Source of the DNA: Synechococcus sp. CC9605
GTDB lineage: Bacteria; Cyanobacteriota; Cyanobacteriia; PCC-6307; Cyanobiaceae
Direction of reading: 5' to 3'
Assembly: GCF_000012625.1 (NCBI RefSeq)
Contig: NC_007516.1
Location: 1,240,001 to 1,304,000 of the forward strand
DNA: 64,000 nt
The notes under the pieces are model-generated. The model was not told where the DNA came from, ran no database searches, and saw nothing but the letters and a program-made list of their open reading frames with translations. Below are positions 25,880-36,118 of the stretch, in pieces; the stretch's first letter is position 1, and every line of letters begins with the position of its first letter. The translations under genes and the position numbers were made by a program.

Positions 25880-28800
25880 TCAGGCGCTGAAATAACGAGC
25901 CTGGGAGTGGAGAGCCACCAATGCTGTGGTGCTCTGCTCAGGCTCGAGCTGGTCACTAGCGTCCATGCTCAAGCCGATGCGCTCAGCGCCGAGCCAGTCC
26001 AGCTGCTGCCTGGAATCAGCCACATTGGGACAGGCGGGGTAGCCGAAGGAGTACCGGCTACCGCGGTATCGCTGCGCCAGCACATCCCGCAGGGCCATGC
26101 CGTCGGGATCAGCGAAGCCGAGCTCCGAACGAATCCGTGCATGCACCCATTCGGCCATCGCTTCGGCCATCTGCACCGCAAGGCCATGGAAGTACAGGTA
26201 GTCGCTGTAGCGATCGCCCTTGAACAGCTCCTGAGCCACCACAGAGGCCTTCTGGCCCATGGTCACGGCCTGAATCGGCAGCACATCCGTCGGACCTCCC
26301 TCAGCGTCCAGATCGTTGAAGAAATCGGCAATGCAGAAGCGGTTGCCAGACCGTTGACGGGGAAGCTCAAAACGCCCGAGTTCCCGCGTGCCGTCGGCAT
26401 CGAACACCCGAAGGCTGTTGCCATCGCGTCCCACAGGGAAGTAGCCGTACACCGCACGGGGAGTCAACAGTGACTCATCCATGCAGCGCTTCATCCACTC
26501 CTTCAGCACCGGGTCTGCCTTCTCCGCCAGCATCGCCTCATAGTCGTCTCGGCTCTGCTCCTTGGTTTTTCGGAGCATCCACTGGCCTGCGAAGAGAGCA
26601 TTGCGGTCGAGGTAGTGGAAGACCTCGGCGATATCGATGTCGGCCTCAGTGATCACCGAAGAGCCGAGGAAGGGCGCCAGCGGTGCGGCTTCAGCGGGAA
26701 CGGCGTCGGATCGATCTGAGCTCACCGGCGGCAGATCTGCGGCTGGAGCATCCGTTGCGGAGATGGATGTCTCCTCAGCCTTCTCGGAGGTTGTCGACTC
26801 TTCATCCAGGCCAACCCCTTGGGGAGCATCAGCCAGAAAGCCCTTGGTGTTGGTCCAGTTCTCGCTGCGCTTCGCATCCATCAAGGCATCCATGAAGCGC
26901 AGATCAGCGAAGGCATCACGGCCGTAGATCACCTTGCCGTCGTACACCTCGCGGCAGTCCTTCTGCACGAAGCGTGGCGTCAAGGCCGCACCGCCGAGGA
27001 TCACAGGAACATCAATCCCCGCATCGTTGAAAGCTTGGAGATTGTCTTTCATGAAGGCCGTGGATTTCACCAGCAGACCGCTCATGGCGATGCAATCGGC
27101 CTGATGTTCACGCTGGGCCTCAATGATGGCTTCACAGCTCTGCTTGATGCCGAGGTTGATCACCTCGTAGCCGTTGTTGGTGAGGATGATGTCCACCAGG
27201 TTCTTGCCGATGTCATGGACATCGCCCTTCACCGTGGCGATCAGGAACTTGCCCTTGCTCGTGCTCTCGCCCTCGCTTTTTTCCATGTGCGGCTCGAGGT
27301 GTGCCACGGCGGATTTCATCGTCTCGGCGCTTTGCAGCACGAAGGGGAGCTGCATCTGGCCGCTGCCGAACAATTCACCCACCACCTTCATGCCATCCAG
27401 CAGGAAGGTGTTGATGATCTGCAGAGGGGGATAGGTCTGCAGCGCCTCGTCCAAGGAGGGCTCAAGTCCGATGCGCTCGCCATCAATGATGTGCTGCTTA
27501 AGCCGTTCCTCAATCGGCAGATCCGCCAGCGAGGGGCCTGAAGCACGGGCTTCCTTGGTGCTGACTCCCTCGAACAACTTGGTGAGTTCGGTGAGCGGGT
27601 CGTAGACGCAGATGCCGTCCTCGAAACGGCGGTTGTCATTGATCAGATCACGACACACCTTCTGGTGGTCATCGCTGATCTTGATCAACGGAAGAATCTT
27701 GGCGGGGCTGACGATGGCCGAATCCATGCCGGCTTCACAGCAGTCGTGGAGGAAGACCGAGTTCAGCGTGATCCGTGCTGCCGGTGACAGGCCGAAACTC
27801 ACATTGCTGACCCCGAGCACCACGTGCACACCGGGAAGGTTCTCCCGGATCATCCGGATGGCATCCACGGTGGCGCGACCATTCAGGCGGTCTTCCTCAA
27901 TGCCAGTGGAGATGGGAAGAGCTAGGGGGTCGTAGAAGATCTCGTGGGCAGGGATGCCGAACTCCAGAGCATCGCGATAGGCCCGCTGGGCGATGGCGAA
28001 CTTCTTCTCGGCCGTTCTGGCCATACCGTCTTCGTCGATCGTGCCAACCACCACAGCGGCGCCGTAGCGGCGGGCCAGCTCCAGAACCTTGAAGAAGCGC
28101 TCGTCACCGTCTTCGTAGTTGGTGGAGTTGAGGATGCACTTGCCCCCGGCCACCTTGAGGCCCGCTTCCATCTTCTGCCACTCGGTGGAGTCGAGCATCA
28201 GGGGCAGGTTGACGTTGGTGACCAGACGGCTCACCAGCTCGTGCATGTCCCGTTCGCCATCGCGACCGACGTAGTCGACATTGACGTCGAGCACGTGGGC
28301 GTTCTCCTTCACCTGCCCGCGGGCCACCGACACCAGCCCGTCCCAGTCTTCCTCCGCCAGCAGTTCACGCACCTTGCGGCTGCCGCTGGCATTGAGCCGC
28401 TCTCCAATGATCAGGAAAGAATTATCTTGGTGGTACGGCGTGACGCCGTAGATCGATGAGGCAGCGGGCTCGTAATTGGGGCTAGGTCGCACATCCTTTG
28501 CGCTGGCGCGGTCCCAGCGGGAGGGGCGTTCAGCCGGCTTGAGCTCCTGCGCCAGTTCCGCAAGGCTGCCGATGTGGGCTGGAGTGGTGCCGCAGCAGCC
28601 ACCGATCACTTGCACGCCGAGGTCTTCAACGAAGTGCATCAGCTGCATCTTCAGCTCCACCGGCGTGAGGCGGTAATGGGCCACACCGCCAATGTTTTCC
28701 GGCAGACCGGCATTGGGAATGCAGCTGACGGTGAAGGGGGAATGCTCGGAGAGATAGCGAATGTGCTCCTTCATCTGCTCCGGACCAGTGGCGCAGTTGA

Positions 28801-29506
28801 GGCCGAGGATGTCGATCGGAAACGGTTCAAGGATCGACACCACGGCAGCGATGTCCGTGCCGACGAGCATGGTGCCGGTGGTTTCCATCGTGACGGACAC
28901 CATCAGGGCCCGCCGTTCACCAGTGGCGGCAAAGGCCTCTTCGATGCCCTGGAGCGCTGCCTTGATCTGCAGCACGTCCTGACAGGTTTCGACGATGAAC
29001 AGGTCGACGTTGCCGGCGATCAGTCCCTCAGCCTGCTCGCGGAACGAATCCCGCATCGTGTCGAAATCGATGTGGCCGAGGGTGGGCAACTTGGTGGTGG
29101 GGCCCATGGAGCCCGCCACGAAGCGGGGCTTTTCAGGGGTGCTGAATTCATCAGCCATTTCCCGGGCCAGCTCCGCAGCCCGCTTGTTGAGCTCGAAGGC
29201 CTTGTCTTCCAGGCCGTATTCCGCCAGCACAATCGACGCAGCGCCGAAAGTGTCGGTCTCGATGACATCGCAGCCCACCTCGAGGAACTGGCGATGCACA
29301 GCCTTGACCGCATCCGGTTTGGTGACCGCAAGGTTCTCGTTGCAGCCCTCCAGGTCAGGACCACCGAAATCTTCTGCCGTGAGCCCCAGCCCCTGAAGGC
29401 TGGTGCCTGTGGCGCCGTCGAAAACCAGCACAGGACGCTGCGGACCATGCAGGTGGTCGAGAAATGCAGAGGTGGTGACTTGCCGATCTGCCTGCGTCAC
29501 CACCAT
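25880..29506 (-). CDS. metH: Cobalamin-dependent methionine synthase
   Basis: Transfers the methyl group of methyltetrahydrofolate to homocysteine through methylcobalamin. The domains are in normal order over 1208 residues. They are: homocysteine/zinc domain ([10 protein letters not shown] at the start, [11 protein letters not shown] near 310), pterin domain ([16 protein letters not shown] near 365), cap and B12 domain with the cobalt-ligand motif DVHDIG, and a C-terminal reactivation domain with the SAM-binding [11 protein letters not shown] charged Ser/Glu-rich linker separates the last two. It depends on the B12 genes also present here. Confidence 0.97.
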   Translation of the reverse strand: MVVTQADRQVTTSAFLDHLHGPQRPVLVFDGATGTSLQGLGLTAEDFGGPDLEGCNENLAVTKPDAVKAVHRQFLEVGCDVIETDTFGAASIVLAEYGLEDKAFELNKRAAELAREMADEFSTPEKPRFVAGSMGPTTKLPTLGHIDFDTMRDSFREQAEGLIAGNVDLFIVETCQDVLQIKAALQGIEEAFAATGERRALMVSVTMETTGTMLVGTDIAAVVSILEPFPIDILGLNCATGPEQMKEHIRYLSEHSPFTVSCIPNAGLPENIGGVAHYRLTPVELKMQLMHFVEDLGVQVIGGCCGTTPAHIGSLAELAQELKPAERPSRWDRASAKDVRPSPNYEPAASSIYGVTPYHQDNSFLIIGERLNASGSRKVRELLAEEDWDGLVSVARGQVKENAHVLDVNVDYVGRDGERDMHELVSRLVTNVNLPLMLDSTEWQKMEAGLKVAGGKCILNSTNYEDGDERFFKVLELARRYGAAVVVGTIDEDGMARTAEKKFAIAQRAYRDALEFGIPAHEIFYDPLALPISTGIEEDRLNGRATVDAIRMIRENLPGVHVVLGVSNVSFGLSPAARITLNSVFLHDCCEAGMDSAIVSPAKILPLIKISDDHQKVCRDLINDNRRFEDGICVYDPLTELTKLFEGVSTKEARASGPSLADLPIEERLKQHIIDGERIGLEPSLDEALQTYPPLQIINTFLLDGMKVVGELFGSGQMQLPFVLQSAETMKSAVAHLEPHMEKSEGESTSKGKFLIATVKGDVHDIGKNLVDIILTNNGYEVINLGIKQSCEAIIEAQREHQADCIAMSGLLVKSTAFMKDNLQAFNDAGIDVPVILGGAALTPRFVQKDCREVYDGKVIYGRDAFADLRFMDALMDAKRSENWTNTKGFLADAPQGVGLDEESTTSEKAEETSISATDAPAADLPPVSSDRSDAVPAEAAPLAPFLGSSVITEADIDIAEVFHYLDRNALFAGQWMLRKTKEQSRDDYEAMLAEKADPVLKEWMKRCMDESLLTPRAVYGYFPVGRDGNSLRVFDADGTRELGRFELPRQRSGNRFCIADFFNDLDAEGGPTDVLPIQAVTMGQKASVVAQELFKGDRYSDYLYFHGLAVQMAEAMAEWVHARIRSELGFADPDGMALRDVLAQRYRGSRYSFGYPACPNVADSRQQLDWLGAERIGLSMDASDQLEPEQSTTALVALHSQARYFSA

Positions 29507-29569
29507 CCGTGCACCCCCTGAGAAGCACTGATCTTAAGAAAAGCTCAGGAGGAACTTCAGCCGTTTCGA

Positions 29570-30487
29570 TCAGGCAATGGAAATGCGGGTCACCCAGTGC
29601 TCATAGGCGGGGTCCCGTCCTTCGGTGATCGCCACGAGCTTGGCTTTCAGCGCATCCATCACAGGACGCTTGGCGTTCAGCACCGTGGATTCGATCTGAC
29701 GGATCGGCGTCACCTTGGCGGCCGTGCCGGAGAGAAACACTTCATCGGCGATGAACAACTCGGTTTTGTCCACCGGACGTTCAATCACAGGGATGTCCAT
29801 CGCTTTGGCCAGCTCAATCACGCTGGCGCGGGTGATGCCCTCGAGGATGTCCTGATCCACTCCAGGCGTGATCAGCTGGCCATCACGCACCAGGAACAGG
29901 TTCATGCCGCTGGCTTCGCTGATCTTGCCGCGACTGTTTAACAGCAAGGCTTCGTCGAAACCGCTCTGCACGGCTTCCGTCTTGGCCAGGGAACTGGTGA
30001 TGTATGCGCCGGAGATCTTGCCGCGCAGCGGCAGGGATCGATCCTCCTGGCGTGTCCAGCTGCTGATCCGGCAACTCACCCCCTCCGGAGACAGGTAATC
30101 CCCCAAGGGGAGTCCGTAGATCAGGAAGTCGGTCTCGATGTTGTGCAGGCGCGGGGCAATGCCCAGATCGCTGGTGTACACAAAGGGCCGCAGATAGATT
30201 GGCTGGTCAGGCTTGTTGGCCTGAAGCATTGCGGTAAGGGCCGATAAAATCGTCTCTTCACTTAAATCCGTGAGCAGCAACCGGGCGCTCTGGCTGAGAC
30301 GCCGGGCGTGCCGATCAGCTCGGAACAGCAGCATGGTGTTGCTGCTCTGGAGATCGGGAATGGCGCGCATGCCTCCGAAGGCACCGGTGCCGTAGTGCAG
30401 GGCATGGGTGGCAATGGAGATCCTGGCCTCCTCGAAGGGAACGCACTGGCCCTGGAACCAGGCATAGGGCAGGAACTGATGCATCAC
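29570..30487 (-). CDS. ilvE: Branched-chain amino acid aminotransferase
   Basis: PLP-dependent class IV aminotransferase that interconverts Leu, Ile and Val with their keto acids. Family runs are ALHYGTGAFGGMRA (about 28-41), the PLP-lysine region GKISGAYITSSLAKTEA (about 158-174), and DEALLLNSRGKISEASGMNLFLV. The 305-aa length is normal. It is divergent from cobN across 62 bp, so the two promoters share that short space. Confidence 0.95.
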   Translation of the reverse strand: MMHQFLPYAWFQGQCVPFEEARISIATHALHYGTGAFGGMRAIPDLQSSNTMLLFRADRHARRLSQSARLLLTDLSEETILSALTAMLQANKPDQPIYLRPFVYTSDLGIAPRLHNIETDFLIYGLPLGDYLSPEGVSCRISSWTRQEDRSLPLRGKISGAYITSSLAKTEAVQSGFDEALLLNSRGKISEASGMNLFLVRDGQLITPGVDQDILEGITRASVIELAKAMDIPVIERPVDKTELFIADEVFLSGTAAKVTPIRQIESTVLNAKRPVMDALKAKLVAITEGRDPAYEHWVTRISIA

Positions 30488-30549
30488 AGTGATGGATCCG
30501 ATCGCTGAATCTTCTCACCACCGGGCACCGCAACACGGAGAATGGGGCC

Positions 30550-33500
30550 ATGCACCGCCTTGCCACCTGTCCGGGTCTGGATCCACCGGAAGATGTGGTG
30601 CTCGTCGAGCAGCCGGGCGCGGATGTGCTGTTCCTCACCAGCGCAGGCACCGACATCAGCTGCCTGGACGCCAGCCTGCCGAGCAACCAGGACTGGAAGG
30701 AGCGGATCCGGGCGTTGCCCCTGAGCTGCCTTGAGCACCCAGCGCAGCTGGACCATTACCTCAACACCACCGCCCAGGCGGCGCACTTGATCGTGGTGCG
30801 CCTGCTCGGCAGCCGTGGGCACTGGAGCTACGGCCTCGAGCAACTGCAGCGATGGTGTGCAGACGACACGCAGCGGCAACTGCTCGTCCTCGCCGGAACG
30901 GCTGATCAGAGCAACGAACTGCATGGGCTGGGCTCCTGCAGTGCTGAACTGGCCGATCAGCTGTCGGCACTGCTGCGGGAGGGCGGCATCGACAACATGG
31001 GGCGGTTCCTCGGAGCTCTCGAGGCTCTTCTGGAGGGAACCCCCGTATCACCCGACAGCGTGGCGATGGTGCCTTGCCCCGATCCAATGCCCTGGGATTG
31101 GCGCGATGAAGCGGGGACTGCGGTGGGCGTGGTGCTCTATCGGGCCCAGTTTCAGGCCGGAGACCTTGGCCTGGCGGATGCCCTCACGGCCGCCCTGCGG
31201 CAAGAGGGACTGCGACCCTGTCTGCTCTGGGTCAGCAGCTTGAGAAACCCGGCAGTGCAGGCCGGCGTTCACGACCTGTTGCAGCAGCAAAACGCTGAGC
31301 TGGTGATTGCGGGCACGTCCTTTGCCTCGGTGCAAACCGAACAAGCCGGCCTGGGGAGCCCCCTCTGGGATCGGCTCGATCGACCGGTGTTGCAACTGCT
31401 CAGCAGCAGCCGCAGCCGGGCCCAGTGGCTGGAGAGCAGCCAGGGGCTGAATCCGATGGATCTGTCATTGCAGGTGGTGATGCCGGAGCTGGATGCCCGG
31501 ATCACCACGCGGCCCTGCGGTTTTCGCGACCACAGGCAGACCAGCGGCCCACTGGCCACGGCCATTCCCTGCCTGCAGCCGGATCCAAATGGCCTCAAGT
31601 GGCTGGCTGAGCACAGCCGCCATTGGGTGGAACTGCGCCAGACCCCATGCCCCCAGCGGCGCATCGCAATGGTGCTGGCCAACTACCCCGTGCGCGATGG
31701 TCGTGTGGCGAATGGCGTGGGCCTTGATACGCCAGACAGCACGGCGCGGATGCTCGGCTGGCTGGCGGACACCGGCCATGACCTGGGCTCGGACCCCTTG
31801 CCGGTTTCAGGCGATGGCTTGATGCAAAAGCTGTTGGCCGGTCGCACCAACGCACCGGAGGGACAGCACCGCCCAGCCCTGGACCATCTGCCCCTCATTG
31901 CTTATCAGACGTGGTGGAGAACTGTTGCAGAGCCGGCTCGACGCTTGATCGAAGCTCGGTGGGGTGCTCCAGAAGCCGCCTGCGACCTGGATCCAAACAA
32001 GGGCTTTGCTATTCACGGCCTGCGTTTCGGTCATGTGGTGGTGCTGATCCAGCCGGATCGCGGCTATGACGCCGATCAGATCGCCGATCTCCACTCACCG
32101 GATCTGCCGCCACCGCACAGGTATCTGGCCCAGTACCTCTGGCTGCGCAGCGTGCATCAGACCCAGGTGATGCTGCATGTGGGAAAGCACGGCAGTGCGG
32201 AATGGCTGCCGGGCAAGTCGGTGGGGTTGAGCGATGCCTGCGCCCCCGCGCTGGCCCTGGGCCCAATCCCCCACCTTTACCCCTTCATCGTCAACGACCC
32301 TGGCGAAGGATCTCAGGCCAAGCGTCGCGGACACGCCGTGGTGCTGGACCACCTCACACCGCCATTGGGGCGGGCTGGGTTGCACGGACCGCTGCAACGT
32401 TTGGAGGGCCTGCTCGATGAACTGGTGGAGGTGCGGCAGCTGGGGGGGAAGCGGGCCCGGGTGCTGGAACAGGCGGTGCATTCCAGCCTGCTGTCCCTCA
32501 ACTGGCCCGCAATCCCCAGCCAAGAAGCCATTCGCCGCCAACCGGAGCTGCTGGAGACCTGTCTGGACCAGGCGGAAACCTATCTCTGCGAGCTGAAGGA
32601 ATCGCAGATCCGCACGGGCCTGCATCGGTTCGGTGTAGCGCCATCGGCAGAAGCCGCCGATGAGCTGCTGATCGCCCTGGCCCGCCCCCCCAGGCAGGGG
32701 CAACCGGGCTTGCTGCAGGCCATGGCCCTGGTGGCAGAACTGGACTTTGACCCCTGGCAGCAGGACGAAGGCGACAAGCTCTCGGAGGCGGATCAGGCCC
32801 GCCTGAGGTTGCTGAGTGGCGAAGACTGCCGACGGGTGGGGGATGGTTGCGCCTGGATGGAGCAGCAGGCCCAATTGTTGATTCGGCGGATCATCCATGG
32901 GGAACAGGCCGACGGACTGGCGGAACCGTTCCGGAGCTGGAGCCGTGAGGATTCCTGCCTGCAGAACCTGCAGGGCGATCTCTGGCCCCGCTTGAACGGT
33001 TGTGCCGCTGCCGAAAAAGAGGCCTTCCTACGGGGCATTCAGGGGCAGCGCATCGCTGCGGGGCCCTCAGGGGCACCGAGTCGCGGTCGGCCCGATGTGC
33101 TGCCCACCGGGCGAAATTTTTATTCCGTCGATCTGCGGGGCTTGCCCACAGAAGCCGCCTGGGACCTGGGGCGACGCTCGGGGGAGCAGTTGCTGGATCT
33201 GCATCTGCTGGAGCAGGGAGAACCCTTGCGCCATCTGGCGTTGTCGGTTTGGGGAACAGCCACGATGCGCAATGGCGGAGAAGACATCGCCCAGCTGCTG
33301 GCCCTGATCGGTGTTCGACCGGTCTGGGATGGCCCCACCCGAAGATTGGTGGACCTGGAGGTGATCCCAGCCCGTTTGCTGGGTCGACCGCGGGTGGATG
33401 TGGTGCTGCGCATCTCCGGGCTGTTTCGCGATGCCTTTCCACAATTGGTGGGATGGGTGCATCAGGCCCAGTCGATGGTGGCGGCCCTTGATGAACCGGA

Positions 33501-34278
33501 TGACCTGAATCCCCTGGCTGAGCTCACGCGTCAAGGCGGGCCCCAGGGCCGCATTTATGGGTCCGCCCCCGGTGCCTACGGAGCCGGTCTGCAAGCCCTG
33601 ATCGACAGTGGCGCCTGGGAGTCCCGAGCAGACCTGGGCCAGGCCTTCCTGAGTTGGAGCCAATGGTCGTACGACGGTGCAGCCGCCCCCAGCCTTGATC
33701 GATCCGGCCTCGAGCAGGCCCTAGGCAGGGTGCAGGTTGTGCTCCATAACCAGGACAACCGCGAGCACGATCTGCTCGATTCCGACGACTACTACCAGTT
33801 CCAGGGGGGCCTTAGTGCAGCGGTGGAAGAGGTGTCAGGAGCACGGCCGCAGCTTTGGTTCGCAGACCATTCCCGCCCCGAACGGCCTCGCCTGCACCGG
33901 CTTGAAAAGGAACTCGACAAGGTGATGCGCAGCAGGATGCTCAACCCCCGCTGGATCGAGGGAATGATGCAGCACGGCTACAAGGGTGCCTTCGAAATGG
34001 GGGCCAGCCTTGATTACCTGTTTGCCTACGACGCCTCCACCGATCGCGTTCCCGATTGGTGTTACGGCGCGCTGTGCGACCAGTGGCTGAGCCAGTTGCG
34101 GATTCTGGACTTCTTGAGCGCAAGCAACCCCTGGGTGCTGAGGGACATGGCCGAACGGTTGCTGGAGGCCTCCAATCGAGGACTTTGGACGTCAGCAACG
34201 CAAGACCAGATGCTGCACCTGCAAGACCTGGTGACCAGCAGCGAAGCCCAGATTGAACGGGGAAGCCCTATTTGTTGA
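30550..34278 (+). CDS. cobN: Cobaltochelatase large subunit CobN
   Basis: ATP-dependent chelatase subunit that binds hydrogenobyrinate a,c-diamide and inserts cobalt. The 1242 residues match the CobN/BchH fold. The signature VMLHVGKHGSAEWLPGKSVGL is near residue 540, and GRNFYSVDLRGLPTEAAWDLG and PDWCYGALCDQW follow in the C-terminal half. It is closer to CobN than to magnesium-chelatase ChlH. No B12-riboswitch-like leader fits in the short upstream gap. The end overlaps the converging gene by 11 bp. Confidence 0.92.
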   Translation: MHRLATCPGLDPPEDVVLVEQPGADVLFLTSAGTDISCLDASLPSNQDWKERIRALPLSCLEHPAQLDHYLNTTAQAAHLIVVRLLGSRGHWSYGLEQLQRWCADDTQRQLLVLAGTADQSNELHGLGSCSAELADQLSALLREGGIDNMGRFLGALEALLEGTPVSPDSVAMVPCPDPMPWDWRDEAGTAVGVVLYRAQFQAGDLGLADALTAALRQEGLRPCLLWVSSLRNPAVQAGVHDLLQQQNAELVIAGTSFASVQTEQAGLGSPLWDRLDRPVLQLLSSSRSRAQWLESSQGLNPMDLSLQVVMPELDARITTRPCGFRDHRQTSGPLATAIPCLQPDPNGLKWLAEHSRHWVELRQTPCPQRRIAMVLANYPVRDGRVANGVGLDTPDSTARMLGWLADTGHDLGSDPLPVSGDGLMQKLLAGRTNAPEGQHRPALDHLPLIAYQTWWRTVAEPARRLIEARWGAPEAACDLDPNKGFAIHGLRFGHVVVLIQPDRGYDADQIADLHSPDLPPPHRYLAQYLWLRSVHQTQVMLHVGKHGSAEWLPGKSVGLSDACAPALALGPIPHLYPFIVNDPGEGSQAKRRGHAVVLDHLTPPLGRAGLHGPLQRLEGLLDELVEVRQLGGKRARVLEQAVHSSLLSLNWPAIPSQEAIRRQPELLETCLDQAETYLCELKESQIRTGLHRFGVAPSAEAADELLIALARPPRQGQPGLLQAMALVAELDFDPWQQDEGDKLSEADQARLRLLSGEDCRRVGDGCAWMEQQAQLLIRRIIHGEQADGLAEPFRSWSREDSCLQNLQGDLWPRLNGCAAAEKEAFLRGIQGQRIAAGPSGAPSRGRPDVLPTGRNFYSVDLRGLPTEAAWDLGRRSGEQLLDLHLLEQGEPLRHLALSVWGTATMRNGGEDIAQLLALIGVRPVWDGPTRRLVDLEVIPARLLGRPRVDVVLRISGLFRDAFPQLVGWVHQAQSMVAALDEPDDLNPLAELTRQGGPQGRIYGSAPGAYGAGLQALIDSGAWESRADLGQAFLSWSQWSYDGAAAPSLDRSGLEQALGRVQVVLHNQDNREHDLLDSDDYYQFQGGLSAAVEEVSGARPQLWFADHSRPERPRLHRLEKELDKVMRSRMLNPRWIEGMMQHGYKGAFEMGASLDYLFAYDASTDRVPDWCYGALCDQWLSQLRILDFLSASNPWVLRDMAERLLEASNRGLWTSATQDQMLHLQDLVTSSEAQIERGSPIC

Positions 34279-34822
34279 GGTCGCGAACCATCTGACGAAA
34301 CGGATCGATCGATCCAGGCTTGGAGGACGGCGCTGCTGAACCCTCCTTGGCCACCGGTTCTTCCTTCGGCTTCAACTCTTCTTTACGGCCGACGGGAGCA
34401 GCATCTGCGGGAGCAGGGGTGTTCACACCCGTGATGGCGGTGCCCTTGAGGCGCTTGCTCATCTCCTCGGTGCTCACCTGCGTAGCGAAGGTTTTCTTCA
34501 CCGGTGTGGGAATGCCCGCGTTGAGGGTGATTGATTCTTCCTTCTTGACCACACCGCCGAGGCCTTCGCTGCGCTTTTCAAGCTTCTCGGTTTCGGCAGC
34601 CACCTCCATGATCTGTTCCTTCGTTCCGGGGCTTGCGGCTGTGCCGGGGAAGGTGCGGCGAATCGTCTTCGACTCGCGCATGTAGTTGACATCCCCCAGG
34701 GAGGAGGAAGCGTCGGCATCAAGGAAGAACTCGGCCGGCTTCTCCTTCGCCGGCTTGCGAGGCTGAATCGTGGAGTCGGAATCTGCGGAATCCTTTTTCA
34801 GCAGACGATCCAAGAAGCCCAT
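34268..34822 (-). CDS. Conserved hypothetical protein, 184 aa, low-complexity
   Basis: It begins MGFLDRLLKKDS and is rich in Lys, Glu, Pro and Ala, with little hydrophobic core. The middle FLDADASSSLGDVNYMRESKTIRRTFPGT looks conserved and the end DPFRQMVRDLNK is a short helix. It is probably largely disordered and cytosolic; the amphipathic N-terminus could touch membranes. The function is not recognised. It is 27 bp downstream of the PHP gene on the same strand. Confidence 0.7.
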   Translation of the reverse strand: MGFLDRLLKKDSADSDSTIQPRKPAKEKPAEFFLDADASSSLGDVNYMRESKTIRRTFPGTAASPGTKEQIMEVAAETEKLEKRSEGLGGVVKKEESITLNAGIPTPVKKTFATQVSTEEMSKRLKGTAITGVNTPAPADAAPVGRKEELKPKEEPVAKEGSAAPSSKPGSIDPFRQMVRDLNK

Positions 34823-34849
34823 GTCGACCAGAACTGAGATGGAATGAAC

Positions 34850-35509
34850 TTAGCGGCCGCAAAGGTCAATTCCATGGGTATCGGTGCCACACGTACGCAA
34901 AAGGCCAAGGTTGCTCAGCTGACGATCGATGGCCTCACAGATCAACGGGCTGGCGGACCAGGTTGGTTGCATCTCGTAGTCGTACCAGGCCTCACCACCA
35001 TCGAAACCAAGCCGGGCCGCCTCATCGATCAGCACGTCATGGCCAAGGCGGTAACGGGCGGGATGGGCCAACACTGCCAATCCACCGGCGGCATGGATGG
35101 CATTAACAACCGCCTCAGCCCTTAGCGGTTCACCGACGACGGCATCCCCACGGTTGTAGGGCTGGAGCGCAGGGTGGTTGAGCTCGAAGCCAAGGGCGAG
35201 CACATGAACAAGACACCCCTTCAGCAGTGCACTGATTTCCATGCCACTCCAGACGGTGGGGACCTCAACACCGCTGGCGCGCTGCTGATCCAGCCAGGCC
35301 TGGATCTCCCGGTGGGCATGGCTGCTGTGGTGATCCGTCACCGCCAGGTGCTTGAGCCCCCGCTCGGTGGCCTGCCAGATGAGCTCGATCGGTTCGAGAC
35401 TGCCGTCACTGCAGACGGTATGGCAGTGGAAGTTATGCGTGGTGGGACAGCTCGACGGCCCCACCTGTTCGAGAACGGTTTTGAGCGGGTGGGTCATCTC
35501 AACCCTCAT
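34850..35509 (-). CDS. PHP-domain metal-dependent phosphoesterase
   Basis: Polymerase-and-histidinol-phosphatase domain with the metal-binding motifs NFHCHTVCSDGS (His-x-His) and AVTDHHSSH, then GMEISAL and, at the end, CGTDTHGID. It resembles cyanobacterial PHP proteins of the YciV/TrpH type; the substrate could be a nucleotide or oligoribonucleotide. The ATG at 35509 directly follows the hemJ stop; an ATG four codons later (35497), with AGGG in front, is equally likely. Confidence 0.88.
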   Translation of the reverse strand: MRVEMTHPLKTVLEQVGPSSCPTTHNFHCHTVCSDGSLEPIELIWQATERGLKHLAVTDHHSSHAHREIQAWLDQQRASGVEVPTVWSGMEISALLKGCLVHVLALGFELNHPALQPYNRGDAVVGEPLRAEAVVNAIHAAGGLAVLAHPARYRLGHDVLIDEAARLGFDGGEAWYDYEMQPTWSASPLICEAIDRQLSNLGLLRTCGTDTHGIDLCGR

Positions 35510-35510
35510 C

Positions 35511-36083
35511 TCAGGCTTTGGCGGAGGCTTCGGCCCGCAGGCGGCGCCAGCGGGCATAGAACTGAATTGACGCTGCCATGAACACCACCAGGGCGACGAT
35601 GAACCAGGTCGCGGCGCTGGTGGGGAACTGCGTTTTGAACACCACCAGCATCACCACGATCACCAGCAGCAACGTCGGCAGCTCATTCAGGGCACGCAGC
35701 TGCTTGCCCGACCAGGCACAGGTGCCGGCGTGAAGTTGGCCCATCAGCCGATAACAGAACAGGTGGTAAGCCAGCAGGGCCGCCACAAAACCGAGCTTGG
35801 CGTGCATCCAGCCCTGCTGAAGCCAGGAGGGCTGGGCCAGAAGCAACCCGATGGCCATCGACACCGCCACAGCCATCCCCGGCGTAGTGATGATGTTGGC
35901 GAGGCGTTTCTCCATCAAGGTGTACTGATCACGGAACGGCTGCTGCAGTTCCGGCGCCAGTTCCTCCGTTTCAACGTGATAGATGAACAGGCGTACCAGA
36001 TAGAAGAGGCCCGCAAACCACACCACAACCCCAACGATGTGCAGGGTCTTGAACCAGAGGTAGGCCTCGGGCGAAAACGTCAT
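35511..36083 (-). CDS. hemJ: Protoporphyrinogen IX oxidase HemJ
   Basis: Membrane enzyme of haem and chlorophyll synthesis that oxidises protoporphyrinogen IX. It has about four helices, with the family start AYLWFKTLHIVGVVVWFAGLFYLVRLFIYH containing the conserved His, and HAKLGFVAALLAYHLFCY further on. The 190 residues fit HemJ. The start omits two upstream codons. The order hemJ-PHP is tight (1 bp), so both are probably translated from one mRNA. Confidence 0.9.
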   Translation of the reverse strand: MTFSPEAYLWFKTLHIVGVVVWFAGLFYLVRLFIYHVETEELAPELQQPFRDQYTLMEKRLANIITTPGMAVAVSMAIGLLLAQPSWLQQGWMHAKLGFVAALLAYHLFCYRLMGQLHAGTCAWSGKQLRALNELPTLLLVIVVMLVVFKTQFPTSAATWFIVALVVFMAASIQFYARWRRLRAEASAKA

Positions 36084-36118
36084 CAACACGACTGATCTGG
36101 AGGGACCTTACGCAGGGT

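Noticed and set aside
28574-29521. 315-codon plus-strand frame opposite metH
   Set aside because: Antisense to conserved metH codons, rich in His, Gln and Gly as expected of a shadow frame, and without a recognisable domain.
29507-29569. Cobalamin riboswitch before metH, or before cobN at 30488-30549
   Set aside because: The gaps are only about 60 bp, too short for the roughly 200-base fold, and no B12-box-like sequence is seen.
34850-35581. Plus-strand frame opposite the PHP gene
   Set aside because: The minus strand carries the metal-binding PHP motifs in order, so the plus frame is a shadow.
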